DNA of 64,000 nt from contig JAHFST010000002.1 of assembly GCA_023265625.1 (NCBI GenBank), positions 1 to 64,000 of the forward strand, in the 5' to 3' direction. The notes below the pieces were generated by a model. That model was not told where the DNA came from, ran no database searches, and was given only the letters and a program-made list of their open reading frames with translations. The translations under genes and the position numbers were made by a program. The stretch comes from Deltaproteobacteria bacterium (GTDB lineage Bacteria; UBA10199; JACPAL01; JAHFST01). Positions 25,253-33,957 of the stretch are shown here, in pieces. Position 1 is the stretch's first letter. Every line of letters starts with the position of its first letter.

Positions 25253-26946
25253 CAGCCCTTGCCTTTCTTCTTCGGTTTTTCTTCCACGACAGGAGGTTCC
25301 GGAAGAATGCCGGTCATTTGTTCCATCTTCATAACGGCCTCTTCGGCGTGTTCAATGGCCACCTTCAATTCCTTTTCGGCTAACGCAGCGTCGCGTCCCA
25401 GGAGTTTGGCCAATCCCTCCAGGGCACGCTCCCGGCGATTCTTGGGAGAGCGGGTGATCCGGCAGGCCCCGTCCACGAGGATGGGGGCGAACATCTCAAT
25501 ATGTTGGCGCTTCTTCTCGAGGTCCGCCTCTTTGGATTCTCTGCGAATATGTTTGGAGAGCCTCTGGCCGGCTTGAATCAAGGTACGGCGAATCTCTTCG
25601 ACCAGTTCATCACTGGCATCGACCGTTTCCTTGGAGGCATTTTTGAACTTGATGAAAGGCGACACGACGCTCACGGCGACGATGTAAGGCCCCAGCGGCA
25701 GGCTATCTTTGGGCTGGTTGAGCCCATAAGAACGCCAGTTCACGGACTCGGCGGCCTTGGTCATCGCACAGGCTGATTTGTCAAATTGCAGCGGAACGCG
25801 GTTGGCAAAGCGCAGGAGGGTCACCGCTCCATCTTCCGGCATGTCCCGATCGATGAGTCGCGCGATGGCGACTTCCACCAGGACGGGTTTAAAATCACAA
25901 ATAGTTGGTTTACGAGAGACGACGGCAAAAAAATCAACCTGGCCGATGCGCTGAATACTCTTTGCCATGGCCGTCTCTCCGATACTCAAAACGCTTTTGG
26001 TCGAAGGGGCCATCAAGTTCACTTTTTGCAGCGCGGAAAAAACATTTTTAAAGTTTTCCTCAGTGATGGTATCCACACTCGTATCCAGGAGAGACTGCTT
26101 CAGTCCTGCTTTTTTGAGATCAGTCAGCACCCCATCTGAGATGCGAGAAAACCCCTTTTTGAGCCAAGCCCCGATAGTGACCCTGCCAAAGAGGTGGGAG
26201 TGGGCGATGAATTCGCCCAATTTCATGGTATGGGGATGCGGGTCGGTGGCTTCCGGAATTTCCGGAATGGTGTCGGTCACGCGTGCGACTTCCACCCAAT
26301 CTTGCTCGAGAATCTTGTAACGGAGTGTTAAGTGAGGATTCACCAAGGTGGTGCCACTGAGGTAGGCGAGTAACCCGCCCTCACCCTGGAGTTGAATGCG
26401 GGCGTCGATGATGAACTCACAGGTCAGTCCATGGTCCCGGTCCCAATCGATGACCTCTTTGGATTTCAACACCCCTTTGTTGTGCTTGATGTCGACCTCG
26501 ACCACGCACTGACACGCCTTGCGCATTTTTTCGGTCTTGGTGATGACCGATGCGCCACGGGCGCTGGTCAGCTGGGCCCAAGTGGTGACCGCGGAGATGC
26601 CGATCCCTTGTTGTCCCCGACTGCAGCGTCCTCGGCCAAACTTAGAACTGGCCAAATATTCGCCAAAAACCTTGACGATATCCTCCACTTCTAAACCTGG
26701 CCCGTTGTCTTCGATACGGATCTTGATGGAGTCGGAATTTTTGGCGGTGCCTTCACCGATCTTTTCGATTGTCACGGAGATCTCGGGCAAGAGACCGGCT
26801 TCTTCACAGGCGTCTAATGAATTATCCACCGCCTCCTTGAGAGTGGTGAGGGCGGCTTTGGTGTACGAGGAAAAACCAACTTGTTGGAGATTCTTCGAAA
26901 AATATTCCGCGCTACTGGCAGAAGTGATGGATTGTGTTTTGGCCAT
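25252..26946 (-). CDS. top6B: DNA topoisomerase VI subunit B
   Basis: A 564-residue GHKL ATPase. It starts MAKTQSITSASSAEYFSKNLQQVGFSSYTKAALTTLKEAVDNSLDACEEAG, which includes the N-box. The G1 box IRIEDNGPGL and the lid KFGRGRCSRGQQGIGISAVTTW follow. A helix-two-turn-helix and transducer region (VEVAIARLIDRDMPEDGAVTLLRFANRVPLQFD) completes it. The C-terminal 60 residues are charged and end VEEKPKKKGKG. The ATG at 26944-26946 is chosen because it begins the conserved region. A 16-codon lysine-rich ORF lies 76 bases upstream on the same strand. Confidence 0.93.
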   Translation of the reverse strand: MAKTQSITSASSAEYFSKNLQQVGFSSYTKAALTTLKEAVDNSLDACEEAGLLPEISVTIEKIGEGTAKNSDSIKIRIEDNGPGLEVEDIVKVFGEYLASSKFGRGRCSRGQQGIGISAVTTWAQLTSARGASVITKTEKMRKACQCVVEVDIKHNKGVLKSKEVIDWDRDHGLTCEFIIDARIQLQGEGGLLAYLSGTTLVNPHLTLRYKILEQDWVEVARVTDTIPEIPEATDPHPHTMKLGEFIAHSHLFGRVTIGAWLKKGFSRISDGVLTDLKKAGLKQSLLDTSVDTITEENFKNVFSALQKVNLMAPSTKSVLSIGETAMAKSIQRIGQVDFFAVVSRKPTICDFKPVLVEVAIARLIDRDMPEDGAVTLLRFANRVPLQFDKSACAMTKAAESVNWRSYGLNQPKDSLPLGPYIVAVSVVSPFIKFKNASKETVDASDELVEEIRRTLIQAGQRLSKHIRRESKEADLEKKRQHIEMFAPILVDGACRITRSPKNRRERALEGLAKLLGRDAALAEKELKVAIEHAEEAVMKMEQMTGILPEPPVVEEKPKKKGKG

Positions 26947-27022
26947 GGGACAGTTGAACAACCCTTGTCTCTCCAAGGGGCCACGCTATCAGGCCGCGTT
27001 TGCCTATTACCACTTCCTTAAA

Positions 27023-27073
27023 CTACCTTTTCTTCTTTTTCGCTCCGGCCTTCTTTTTTTTCTTAGCAGCCAT
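27023..27073 (-). CDS. Tiny lysine-rich peptide upstream of topoisomerase VI
   Basis: A 16-codon ORF with ATG at 27071-27073 and TAG at 27023-27025, encoding MAAKKKKKAGAKKKKR. A good ribosome-binding site (AAGGAG five bases before the ATG) precedes it. The product resembles a bare histone H1-type or lysine-rich C-terminal tail and would bind nucleic acid electrostatically. It may be a real small protein, a leader peptide controlling the topoisomerase genes, or a chance product of an A-rich stretch. The ribosome-binding site and operon-like position favour expression. No function is known. Confidence 0.5.
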   Translation of the reverse strand: MAAKKKKKAGAKKKKR

Positions 27074-27198
27074 GTTTTCTCCTTTCTCTTTATGCGGTAT
27101 TTATTTTGTAAATATCACGATAAAGAAAATATTAGATACCAATGTAATCTAAAAAGTGAATCCTGGCAAGCACTTGATGGGATAAAACGAGATTTTTC

Positions 27199-28989
27199 TT
27201 ACTCCAACTCCGCCCAACGTTGATAGAGTCGGTCGATTTCTGTTTTTAATTTTTCCATTTCTCGGGAAATTTCTAAAAGACGTTTGGCGTTACTCGCAAT
27301 TTTTGGCAGTTCGCTCTCCTGCTGCAAGGTGCTGTGCTTAAGCTCTAGCGCGTGAATGGTAGATTCCATCGAATCAAATTCCAGTTGATCTTTGTAGCTC
27401 CGTTTTTTCTTTTTGTCGGAGTTTTTTGAGTTTGATGAGGCGGTGGTGGGTGAGGGGAGGGGTGTCTTCTGATTTTCGACAAACCACTCTTCCCATTGGT
27501 TGAGATCCGAAAAAGTATGCAAGGCCGGCGAGGTGGGAGAAAAAGCGACAATCTTGTTGGCGACTTGATCCAGGAAATAGCGATCATGAGTCACGAGTAA
27601 GATGGCCCCTTCAAAATCGGTGAGACAATCTTGCAGGACGTTGAGGGTCGCCATGTCGAGGTCGTTGGTGGGTTCATCGAGGACCAGGAGATTGGCGGGT
27701 TGCAGCATGAGTTTGGCGATCAAGATGCGGCTTTGTTCCCCGCCGGAGAGAAGTTTGACGGAAAGATCCATCTGCTCTTGGGTAAATAAGAATCGATCCA
27801 GATAGCTCTTAATATGAATCATTCGCCCGCGATACTCGACATGCTCCCCTTGGGGACACAGGGTCTTGGCGACACTCATATTGGGGTCCATGGTCTCGCG
27901 ATTTTGTTCAAAGTAGGCGACCGAGAGTTGCTCCGAACGCATGACTTCCCCCTGATCAGGCGTTTCTTGGCCTAGCAAGACGCGAATGAGGGTTGATTTA
28001 CCGGCGCCGTTAAGTCCCAAAAGACCGACGCGAGTGCCGGGCGATATCAGGAGATTGAAATGGGCGAAGAGCTTCTTATCTCCATACGATTTCGTAATCC
28101 CCTTGGCCTCGAGGAGCCTTTTAGGCAGGGCGCTGTTTTGAAAGTCAATATTGGCGGTGCGCACCTGGTTTCTCTCCGACAGCTCGCTGACGGTGTCCTG
28201 CAGATCGTAGGCCCGATCAATGCGGGCTTGTTGCTTGGTTGAGCGAGCCTTGGGGCCGCGTCGCAGCCATTCTGTCTCTCGGCGCAGGGTATTTTTTAAA
28301 ATCACCTCGCGCTTTTCCTGCGCATTCATCAATTGGTCCTTGGCGGCGAGATAATCCGTATAACTGCCCCGAATGCTCAAGATACCCCCGGCGTTTCTCC
28401 GATCCAATTCTAGGATGCGATTGGAGATCCTTTGGAGAAAGAGCCGGTCATGAGTCACCGTCAGCGTTGCAAAAGAGGCGTTGGCGAGGAATTTTTCCAG
28501 CCAAAGGATACTTTCCACATCGAGGTGATTGGTGGGTTCGTCGAGGATGAGCAGGTCCGGTTGTTTGACCAACTCTCGCGCCAGGGCGACCTTCTTCTTC
28601 CATCCCCCGGAAAGTTTGCCAATCAACGCCTGGGGATCGAGGTTTAATCGTGCAATTTGATTTTCGGCGAGGATGTCGAGTTCCCAATCGTCCATGGAGC
28701 CTTCGGAACCTGCCAGGCCTTCACGGACTATGGCCATCACGCTTGCCTCATCCGGTAGCGTTGGAACTTGTTCCAAGAAACCTAGCTTCAGCCCTTTTTG
28801 ATAAGAAATGGTACCGGCATCCGGTGAGACCTTACCGGTGAGGATTTTGAGCAGCGTTGTTTTTCCAGCGCCATTGGGGCCGATGAGCCCGATGCGTTCT
28901 TTTCCCTCAATGCCAAACTTCAAGTCATCAAAGAGACGTTTGGCCCCAAATGATTTTGCCAGATTGTGGACGCTGAGGAGTGTGGGCAT
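27199..28989 (-). CDS. ABC-F family ATPase (Uup-like)
   Basis: A 596-residue duplicated ABC protein without membrane helices. Half one has LIGPNGAGKTTLLKILTG, KLSGGWKKKVALARELVKQPDLLILDEPTNHLD. Half two has LLGLNGAGKSTLIRVLLG, KLLSGGEQSRILIAKLMLQPANLLVLDEPTNDLD. The P-site tRNA-interaction linker falls between (about residues 235-290). The C-terminal 70 residues form a charged coiled coil (LEISREMEKLKTEIDRLYQRWAELE) after a basic stretch, which is the Uup subtype. These proteins act on ribosomes. It is divergent from the acyl-CoA dehydrogenase gene. Confidence 0.93.
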   Translation of the reverse strand: MPTLLSVHNLAKSFGAKRLFDDLKFGIEGKERIGLIGPNGAGKTTLLKILTGKVSPDAGTISYQKGLKLGFLEQVPTLPDEASVMAIVREGLAGSEGSMDDWELDILAENQIARLNLDPQALIGKLSGGWKKKVALARELVKQPDLLILDEPTNHLDVESILWLEKFLANASFATLTVTHDRLFLQRISNRILELDRRNAGGILSIRGSYTDYLAAKDQLMNAQEKREVILKNTLRRETEWLRRGPKARSTKQQARIDRAYDLQDTVSELSERNQVRTANIDFQNSALPKRLLEAKGITKSYGDKKLFAHFNLLISPGTRVGLLGLNGAGKSTLIRVLLGQETPDQGEVMRSEQLSVAYFEQNRETMDPNMSVAKTLCPQGEHVEYRGRMIHIKSYLDRFLFTQEQMDLSVKLLSGGEQSRILIAKLMLQPANLLVLDEPTNDLDMATLNVLQDCLTDFEGAILLVTHDRYFLDQVANKIVAFSPTSPALHTFSDLNQWEEWFVENQKTPLPSPTTASSNSKNSDKKKKRSYKDQLEFDSMESTIHALELKHSTLQQESELPKIASNAKRLLEISREMEKLKTEIDRLYQRWAELE

Positions 28990-29099
28990 AACAACCTTTC
29001 TTGGGTGCCTTCCCTAGCGTATGGGGAGGCGTTGGTCTACTAAAAGGATGTTCGAATGAAAAGGTTCATGCTATGCTGACAAAAAAAGGGGACATACTT

Positions 29100-30866
29100 A
29101 TGAGCGATCAAGCAACATTGCCGGTGGGTGGAGGTTTTTTGTGGGAGGAGACGGGGGCGCGCGAGGTGATGGCCCCGGAGCATTTTACGGCGGAGCAAAA
29201 AGAAATGGCCGCGGCCGGACGCGATTTTTCTGAGAAGGAGATTTTGTCGCGGGTCAAAGATATTGAGGCCAAGAAGCCCGGATTGGTTCCTGAACTTTTG
29301 AAAAAGGCCGGAGAGTTGGGTCTGCTCATGGTGGATATCCCGGAGGAGTTTGGCGGATTGGGGTTGGGGAAGACCACCTCGATGCTTTTGGCGGAGCAAT
29401 TTTCTCCCTTGGGGTCTTTTTCGGTATCGTTGGGGGCCCATACGGGGATTGGGACCATGCCGATTGTTTATTTTGGCACGGATGCGCAAAAGGCGGACTA
29501 CTTGCCGGATCTGGCCACGGGTAAACGTCTTGCGGCCTATGCCCTGACGGAGGCCTCGTCGGGTTCTGATGCCCTGGCGGCGAAGACGAAGGCGGTTTTG
29601 ACTCCGGATGGCAAGCACTGGATCTTGAACGGCACGAAGCAATTTATCACGAATGCGAGCTTTGCCGATGTCTTCACTGTTTTTGCAAAAGTGGATGGGG
29701 AAAAATTTACGGCCTTTTTGGTGGATAGGACCATCCCTGGCCTGACGATTGGACCGGAGGAGCACAAGATGGGTATCCGCGGGTCTTCGACCTGTGCCCT
29801 GACCTTTGAGGATATGAAGATACCGGCCGACCGCGTCTTGGGAGAGATCGGCAAGGGGCACAAGATAGCCTTCAATATCCTTAACATTGGCCGCATCAAG
29901 TTGGGGGTAGGGACGATTGGCGGATGTAAGTACGCCCTGGAGTTGGCGGCCCGTTATGCCAAGGAGCGGCAGCAGTTTGGCAAACCCATCGCGGCCTTTG
30001 GCTTGGTCTCGATCAAACTGGCGGAGATGGCGATTATTTCCTTCGTGGGTGAGACCATGGGGTATCGCACGACCGGCATGATCGATGATCGTCTCCAACC
30101 CGCTAAAAATGACGTCGATAAGGTGAAGGCCATCGAGGAGTTTAGCGTGGAGGCCTCCATCATCAAGGTGTTTGGTTCCGAGGCCTTGGATTATTGCGCC
30201 GATGAGGCCGTGCAGATCCATGGGGGCTACGGGTTCATCGAAGAGTATAATCCGGAAAGACTCTTGCGTGATTCGCGCATCAACCGGATCTTTGAAGGCA
30301 CCAATGAAATCAATCGCCTGATTATCCCGGGCACGATCCTGAAACGGGCGATGAAGGGCGAGATCCCGCTCTTGGAACACTCCATGGCCATTCGGGAAAA
30401 ACTGGCCTCGGGAAATATCCCAAAACCGGCGGGTGGAGAACTCTCCATTGAGCGGCAAGTGTCAGAGTTTTGCAAATGGATCGCGCTGTATGTGCTCTCG
30501 GTAGCCGCTGAGACCTATCATGTGAAGGTGGCCGAAGAGCAGGAGGTCTTGGGAGATATCGCCGACATGATCGGGAAGGTCTACGCCCTGGATTCAGTCG
30601 TGCAACGTGTCAGCCACATCTTGGCCGGCACTGACGCCAAAAAGAAGACCATTGCCCGCGATATTCTCACGGCCTTTGCCCCGGTCGCCTATGGCTTCAT
30701 CGTCCACACGGGGCGTCACATCCTGATGGATATTTGCGACACGGCCTCCTTGGGCGGTCATCTCAAGGCCCTAGATAAACTGCGGACTGATTGGCCTAGC
30801 AAGGTGATCGAGGCCAAGCGCCGCATCGCTTTGGCGGTGCTAGAGGCGGATGGGTATCCGTTGTAA
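29100..30866 (+). CDS. Acyl-CoA dehydrogenase family protein
   Basis: A 588-residue flavoprotein. The N-terminal helical domain has VPELLKKAGELGLLMVDIPEEFGGLGLG. The FAD/substrate block reads AAYALTEASSGSDALAAKTKAVL. The C-terminal helical domain has QIHGGYGFIEEYNPERLLRDSRINRIFEGTNEINRLIIPG. An extra C-terminal region of about 150 residues, as in VLCAD/ACAD9-like enzymes, ends LDKLRTDWPSKVIEAKRRIALAVLEADGYPL. I start at MSDQATLPVGG (ATG 29100); MLTKKG at 29073 is an alternative. It oxidises an acyl-CoA to the enoyl-CoA and would donate electrons to ETF. A glyoxalase I gene follows two bases later. Confidence 0.92.
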   Translation: MSDQATLPVGGGFLWEETGAREVMAPEHFTAEQKEMAAAGRDFSEKEILSRVKDIEAKKPGLVPELLKKAGELGLLMVDIPEEFGGLGLGKTTSMLLAEQFSPLGSFSVSLGAHTGIGTMPIVYFGTDAQKADYLPDLATGKRLAAYALTEASSGSDALAAKTKAVLTPDGKHWILNGTKQFITNASFADVFTVFAKVDGEKFTAFLVDRTIPGLTIGPEEHKMGIRGSSTCALTFEDMKIPADRVLGEIGKGHKIAFNILNIGRIKLGVGTIGGCKYALELAARYAKERQQFGKPIAAFGLVSIKLAEMAIISFVGETMGYRTTGMIDDRLQPAKNDVDKVKAIEEFSVEASIIKVFGSEALDYCADEAVQIHGGYGFIEEYNPERLLRDSRINRIFEGTNEINRLIIPGTILKRAMKGEIPLLEHSMAIREKLASGNIPKPAGGELSIERQVSEFCKWIALYVLSVAAETYHVKVAEEQEVLGDIADMIGKVYALDSVVQRVSHILAGTDAKKKTIARDILTAFAPVAYGFIVHTGRHILMDICDTASLGGHLKALDKLRTDWPSKVIEAKRRIALAVLEADGYPL

Positions 30867-30868
30867 AA

Positions 30869-31252
30869 ATGAAATACCTACACACCATGATCCGTGTCAC
30901 CGATTTGGACAAATCGCTCGCCTTTTATTGCAACGGCCTGGGGTTTGAGTTGGTGCGGCGTGAGGATCATGAAAAAGACCGGTTCACACTCGCCTTTTTG
31001 CGCTCCAAGGATGATCCAGTAGACGGACCACTGATGGAGTTGACTCACAATTGGGATACCCATGCTTATAATCGAGGGGACGCTTACGGGCACATGGCCT
31101 ATGCGGTGGCATCGATTGAGGTGGTTCAGCAGCAATTGAAAAAACATGGCTATGACCTGAGCTGGGGACCCGGCCTCACTCCCAGTGGCAAGACCAAGAT
31201 GGCTTTTGTGGATGATCCGGATGGGTATGAGATTGAGTTGTTGGAAGGGTGA
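30869..31252 (+). CDS. gloA: Lactoylglutathione lyase (glyoxalase I)
   Basis: A 127-residue VOC-fold enzyme. It begins MKYLHTMIRVTDLDKSLAFYCNGLGFELVRREDHEKDRFTLAFL with metal ligand His5. MELTHNWD supplies a Glu ligand, AYGHMAYAV the second His, and the ending DDPDGYEIELLE the last Glu. The four ligands fit a metal-dependent GloA that converts the methylglyoxal-glutathione adduct to lactoylglutathione. It starts two bases after the acyl-CoA dehydrogenase stop, so they share a transcript. A T-run follows its stop at 31265-31273. Confidence 0.92.
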   Translation: MKYLHTMIRVTDLDKSLAFYCNGLGFELVRREDHEKDRFTLAFLRSKDDPVDGPLMELTHNWDTHAYNRGDAYGHMAYAVASIEVVQQQLKKHGYDLSWGPGLTPSGKTKMAFVDDPDGYEIELLEG

Positions 31253-31273
31253 GGGGGTTGTGCGTTTTTTTTT

Positions 31274-31290
31274 GGTGCCAGGCACGCTTG
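31274..31290. repeat. Left 17-base terminal inverted repeat of the RAYT element
   Basis: A 17-base sequence containing the palindrome GTGCCAGGCAC. Its exact reverse complement occurs at 32106-32122, on the other side of the transposase gene. Confidence 0.85.
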
Positions 31291-31332
31291 CAACCTATTG
31301 AAAATAAAGGGGTACGATCTTGCCAAACTTGT

Positions 31333-31971
31333 TTAACCTGGGGATAACCCTAGTTGTCGACCAAATAATTCCGACCCAATAAAAGGGGCATCACTCCATT
31401 CCGGTCTTCTAGTATTGTCTCCGGGGAGTACCATGCAAACGTAATCAACAAAGGCTTGCTGTCGCATTTTGGGTTGCAAACTTAGTCCCAAATAAGATGG
31501 ATGGTGCTCCAGCAAGGTATTTGGTTCTCCGTAGGCATAAAAGCGATACCCACTCCATTTCCAATCTCCGGGACTCTGAACCATACCGGCACGGACTGGA
31601 TTGAGGTTGATATAACGCATGAGATCCAAGGCATATCGGTCGGTTTCAACAGGAATTGACTTGTATCGGTCTAACCAGAAGTGACCTTTTCTGCTTTTTC
31701 GTCTGTTGTAGTCTCTGGCGAACGACCAATTGATGAGCAGCATTGTTTTGTAGAGAGAGATGTGCGGTGATGGTTGTAGTAAAAGATGAACATGGGAATT
31801 CATGAGCGCGTAATTGAAGAGAGAAAAATGATGTTTTTGTTTGAAGAATCTCAAAATGTCCAAATAGATCGCGAAGTCTTCATTGGTCTCAAAAGAAAAT
31901 GCGTTATTGTTACAACGAGTGATGACATGAAAATGGAATTCAGAGTGTTGAATTCGAGGTGGTCTTCCCAT
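31333..31971 (-). CDS. REP-associated tyrosine transposase (RAYT, Y1/HUH family)
   Basis: A 212-residue transposase of the Y1_Tnp family. It begins MGRPPRIQHSEFHFHVITRCNNNAF. The HUH metal-binding pair is in YALMNSHVHLLLQPS, and the catalytic Tyr region lies in FARDYNRRKSRKGHFWLDRYKSIPVE. YALDLMRYINLNPVRAGMV is a RAYT hallmark. Such single-strand nickases act on REP hairpins. Inverted repeats flank the gene on both sides, and a REP-like hairpin lies upstream. The frame is intact. Confidence 0.92.
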   Translation of the reverse strand: MGRPPRIQHSEFHFHVITRCNNNAFSFETNEDFAIYLDILRFFKQKHHFSLFNYALMNSHVHLLLQPSPHISLYKTMLLINWSFARDYNRRKSRKGHFWLDRYKSIPVETDRYALDLMRYINLNPVRAGMVQSPGDWKWSGYRFYAYGEPNTLLEHHPSYLGLSLQPKMRQQAFVDYVCMVLPGDNTRRPEWSDAPFIGSELFGRQLGLSPG

Positions 31972-32044
31972 GATAAGGATGAGTAAGCAATTACGATGCC
32001 AACCAAAACCAGCCTTAAAAACCGTATTTTCTTTCCAAAACAGA

Positions 32045-32079
32045 CCGAATTTCGGACGGTAGCGTTCGATTTTCGGACG
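32045..32079. repeat. REP-like hairpin sequence upstream of the RAYT gene
   Basis: It starts with the stem CCGAA-T-TTCGG and contains CGGACGGTAGCG. A close copy of the core lies at 63756-63797 near the right end, where it is again followed by GTGCCTGGCAC. Confidence 0.8.
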
Positions 32080-32094
32080 ATGACTATTTACTTT

Positions 32095-33699
32095 TCATGG
32101 GGTTACAAGCGTGCCTGGCACCTTTGTTCGGGCAGACAGCTCAGAGATAGCCTCGGGCATTCTTCTCAGATGGACCAAGGTCCTGCCGTCCCGAGTGATC
32201 GACAGGGCGCGGGCTTCGAGCAAGTAATTCAACGTCACCACGATCCCTTGGGCATGGGCACCGGACGTTCCCTTGCGCAGGGTGCCGAGACAACGGTAAA
32301 TGTAGGTGACGTAAATCTCCTCTAAGAGCTGTCTTGAGATGAGTCCCAGTGTGACCGCGGTCTTGGCATTGTGGAGACCGACCATGTCGGCCCTCAGTTC
32401 CTCAGCGCTTCCCCCCAGGGGGCCAAGTGCCTTGGTTGCGTCTCGTGTGGGGTCCGCCACCAGGTGTTCCCGACCGTTGCCATGAGCCTCCTCATGAAAG
32501 AAGACGAAAAGGGTTATCGCCCGAGCGGTAATCAAGGCCCGTTGCGACGGATAAATACCCATTTCCATGAGTTTCCTACCTGCGGGGTTGCCTGTTTCTC
32601 GAGTCTCGACCAGATTATTCATGATGACGATTCGGCGTCCCACGGCTTTCCGCACCATCATGTCATTGGGACGGTTATAGGCGATGCCGATATGTCCCCC
32701 GGCATTTTGGTGAGCGGTGGCAAAAAGGTTGTCGACCACAAAAACGGGTGGGGGGATCCGTTGCTTCCGAGGTTTTTTGAAGACATCCTCCACGGGCAGA
32801 TGCTCTTCGAAGAGTGGATAAGCTGCTTTGAGTGCTGCCAAACTTGCCTCTTTCTCGGGACTCTTGATCTGAATCACCCCTAAAAATTGGGCCAACCACC
32901 CGCGAATTTTATCCATGTATTGTTCTACGGCACCGATGTTCATGTCCAGGCCCCCTTCGGTGAGTCCCACCCAGGCGCGGTCATTGTTGGCAAAATCGTT
33001 GGTGCGGAAGGCGATTGCGGCGGTGCGGAGATAGTGGGCCACTTGCGGTGTGTCGGCGGCAAATAGGTTGGCTGCCCCATCCAGTAGGTCCGCCGCAGGA
33101 CTCAGCCAATTTTGGAACACCTGGCAATAGGGGATGGCTTCCAATGTTTCGGGTGTTTTCCACTGAAAGATATGTCTCTGATGACTATCCAAGTCCGATC
33201 CTTTTGGGACCAAACGATGGAACTCCTCAGCGGTCCTGATCTCTGGGGGATACATGCCGCCACCTGGCGGTCGTGTCACGTCTTCCCATCCGGGTAAGAA
33301 ACAATGGGGCTGATTTTGGCTATCCGGTTGGAGAAAATCAAAAGGCCCGGCAAATCGAACATAGTAGGGTCGTAGCGGGGCATAGGCCGGCGTCTCCATC
33401 ACAAGCCGCTCAAAGGTCTGTCCGTAGGCGTTACTTTGCAACCGATGCGGCACGGCCAGGAGTTGCATCGCCCTCCCGACCATTCTTAATCCCTCCTGTT
33501 GCGCGGTGGGAAGGGCATAGAAAGCGGGAGGGACCGGTAATCGCACTTCGTATAACAGTCCTTTGAATCCATCGGCGCGAGTCTGAATGGCAGCTGGATC
33601 GAGTGTCAGTGGGAGACCGAAGTGTTGTTCCAATGTCGCCACGTCAGCGGCGTTGGGGATGCCAAAATTGCTCAGGGCTTGGGTGCGTGAAGTCATCAT
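32095..33699 (-). CDS. M49 (dipeptidyl-peptidase III)-like metallopeptidase
   Basis: A 534-residue protein without a signal peptide. The zinc site is visible as FFHEEAHGNG (His402, Glu403, His406), followed about 30 residues later by EELRADMVGLH (third ligand Glu near 433). RIVIMNNLVE, another M49-typical block, precedes it. M49 enzymes usually carry HExxxH; the five-residue HExxH form seen here is known from some divergent bacterial DPP III members. The N-terminal 250 residues are less conserved. The last residues (KVPGTLVTP) are encoded by the RAYT terminal repeat, so the original C-terminus was probably replaced. Substrate unknown. Confidence 0.75.
   Translation of the reverse strand: MMTSRTQALSNFGIPNAADVATLEQHFGLPLTLDPAAIQTRADGFKGLLYEVRLPVPPAFYALPTAQQEGLRMVGRAMQLLAVPHRLQSNAYGQTFERLVMETPAYAPLRPYYVRFAGPFDFLQPDSQNQPHCFLPGWEDVTRPPGGGMYPPEIRTAEEFHRLVPKGSDLDSHQRHIFQWKTPETLEAIPYCQVFQNWLSPAADLLDGAANLFAADTPQVAHYLRTAAIAFRTNDFANNDRAWVGLTEGGLDMNIGAVEQYMDKIRGWLAQFLGVIQIKSPEKEASLAALKAAYPLFEEHLPVEDVFKKPRKQRIPPPVFVVDNLFATAHQNAGGHIGIAYNRPNDMMVRKAVGRRIVIMNNLVETRETGNPAGRKLMEMGIYPSQRALITARAITLFVFFHEEAHGNGREHLVADPTRDATKALGPLGGSAEELRADMVGLHNAKTAVTLGLISRQLLEEIYVTYIYRCLGTLRKGTSGAHAQGIVVTLNYLLEARALSITRDGRTLVHLRRMPEAISELSARTKVPGTLVTP
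32106..32122. repeat. Right 17-base terminal inverted repeat of the RAYT element
   Basis: The exact reverse complement of 31274-31290, with core GTGCCTGGCAC at 32111-32121. On the minus strand it encodes the residues KVPGTLV near the end of the M49-like protein. Confidence 0.85.
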
Positions 33700-33715
33700 T
33701 CCCTATCTTCGTATG

Positions 33716-33737
33716 TTTGACAAAATAAGTTGTCAAA
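33716..33737. promoter_or_regulatory. Operator palindrome upstream of the M49-like gene
   Basis: The arms TTTGACAA (33716-33723) and TTGTCAAA (33730-33737) are perfect inverted copies with the spacer aataag. The site lies 17 bases upstream of the M49-like ATG on its strand and about 210 bases before the XRE gene. The remaining spacer up to 33828 shows nothing recognisable. Confidence 0.55.
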
Positions 33738-33828
33738 TTAAGGATTTTTTTCAAAGACGCAACTCAAGACCCATCATCTGACGAAAAGAGGCAGTAGCAA
33801 GCGAGTTTGTCTTAAATTTCATTGTTGA

Positions 33829-33957
33829 ATAATTCACCATTTAGGTGTACAAAGGTCCATACGTTTGAATCGGAGTTATCGGGCAATTTATGAGGTTCGC
33901 TCGGAAGGGCCGCCGCGAATCATTGAAGTTCAGGAGGTGACGAAACATGGCTACTGA
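33829..33957 (+). pseudogene. Truncated RelE/HigB-type toxin remnant
   Basis: The frame is open from 33829 to a TGA at 33955-33957 and encodes 42 residues that match the C-terminal part of RelE/HigB toxins: RSIRLNRSYRAIYEVRSEG and IIEVQEVTKHGY. There is no start codon and the N-terminal half is missing; an in-frame TGA lies just upstream (33826-33828). The stop overlaps the XRE antitoxin start by 11 bases, the usual toxin-antitoxin coupling. I read it as a toxin that has decayed while its antitoxin survived. Confidence 0.7.

Larger units (their letters stand above)
31274..32122. mobile_element. REP-associated tyrosine transposase unit
   Basis: An 849-base unit bounded by perfect 17-base inverted repeats and containing the Y1-type transposase gene plus a REP-like sequence at 32045-32079. 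It lies between glyoxalase I and the M49-like gene, and its right repeat is read as the last codons of the latter. RAYTs are usually single-copy and act on REP sequences. A transposase-free relative of its right end lies at 63756-63915. Confidence 0.75.

Noticed and set aside
29040-30458. Long minus-strand ORF opposite the acyl-CoA dehydrogenase
   Set aside because: Its composition is Arg/His/Gln-rich and unstructured, as expected from the antisense of a conserved gene.
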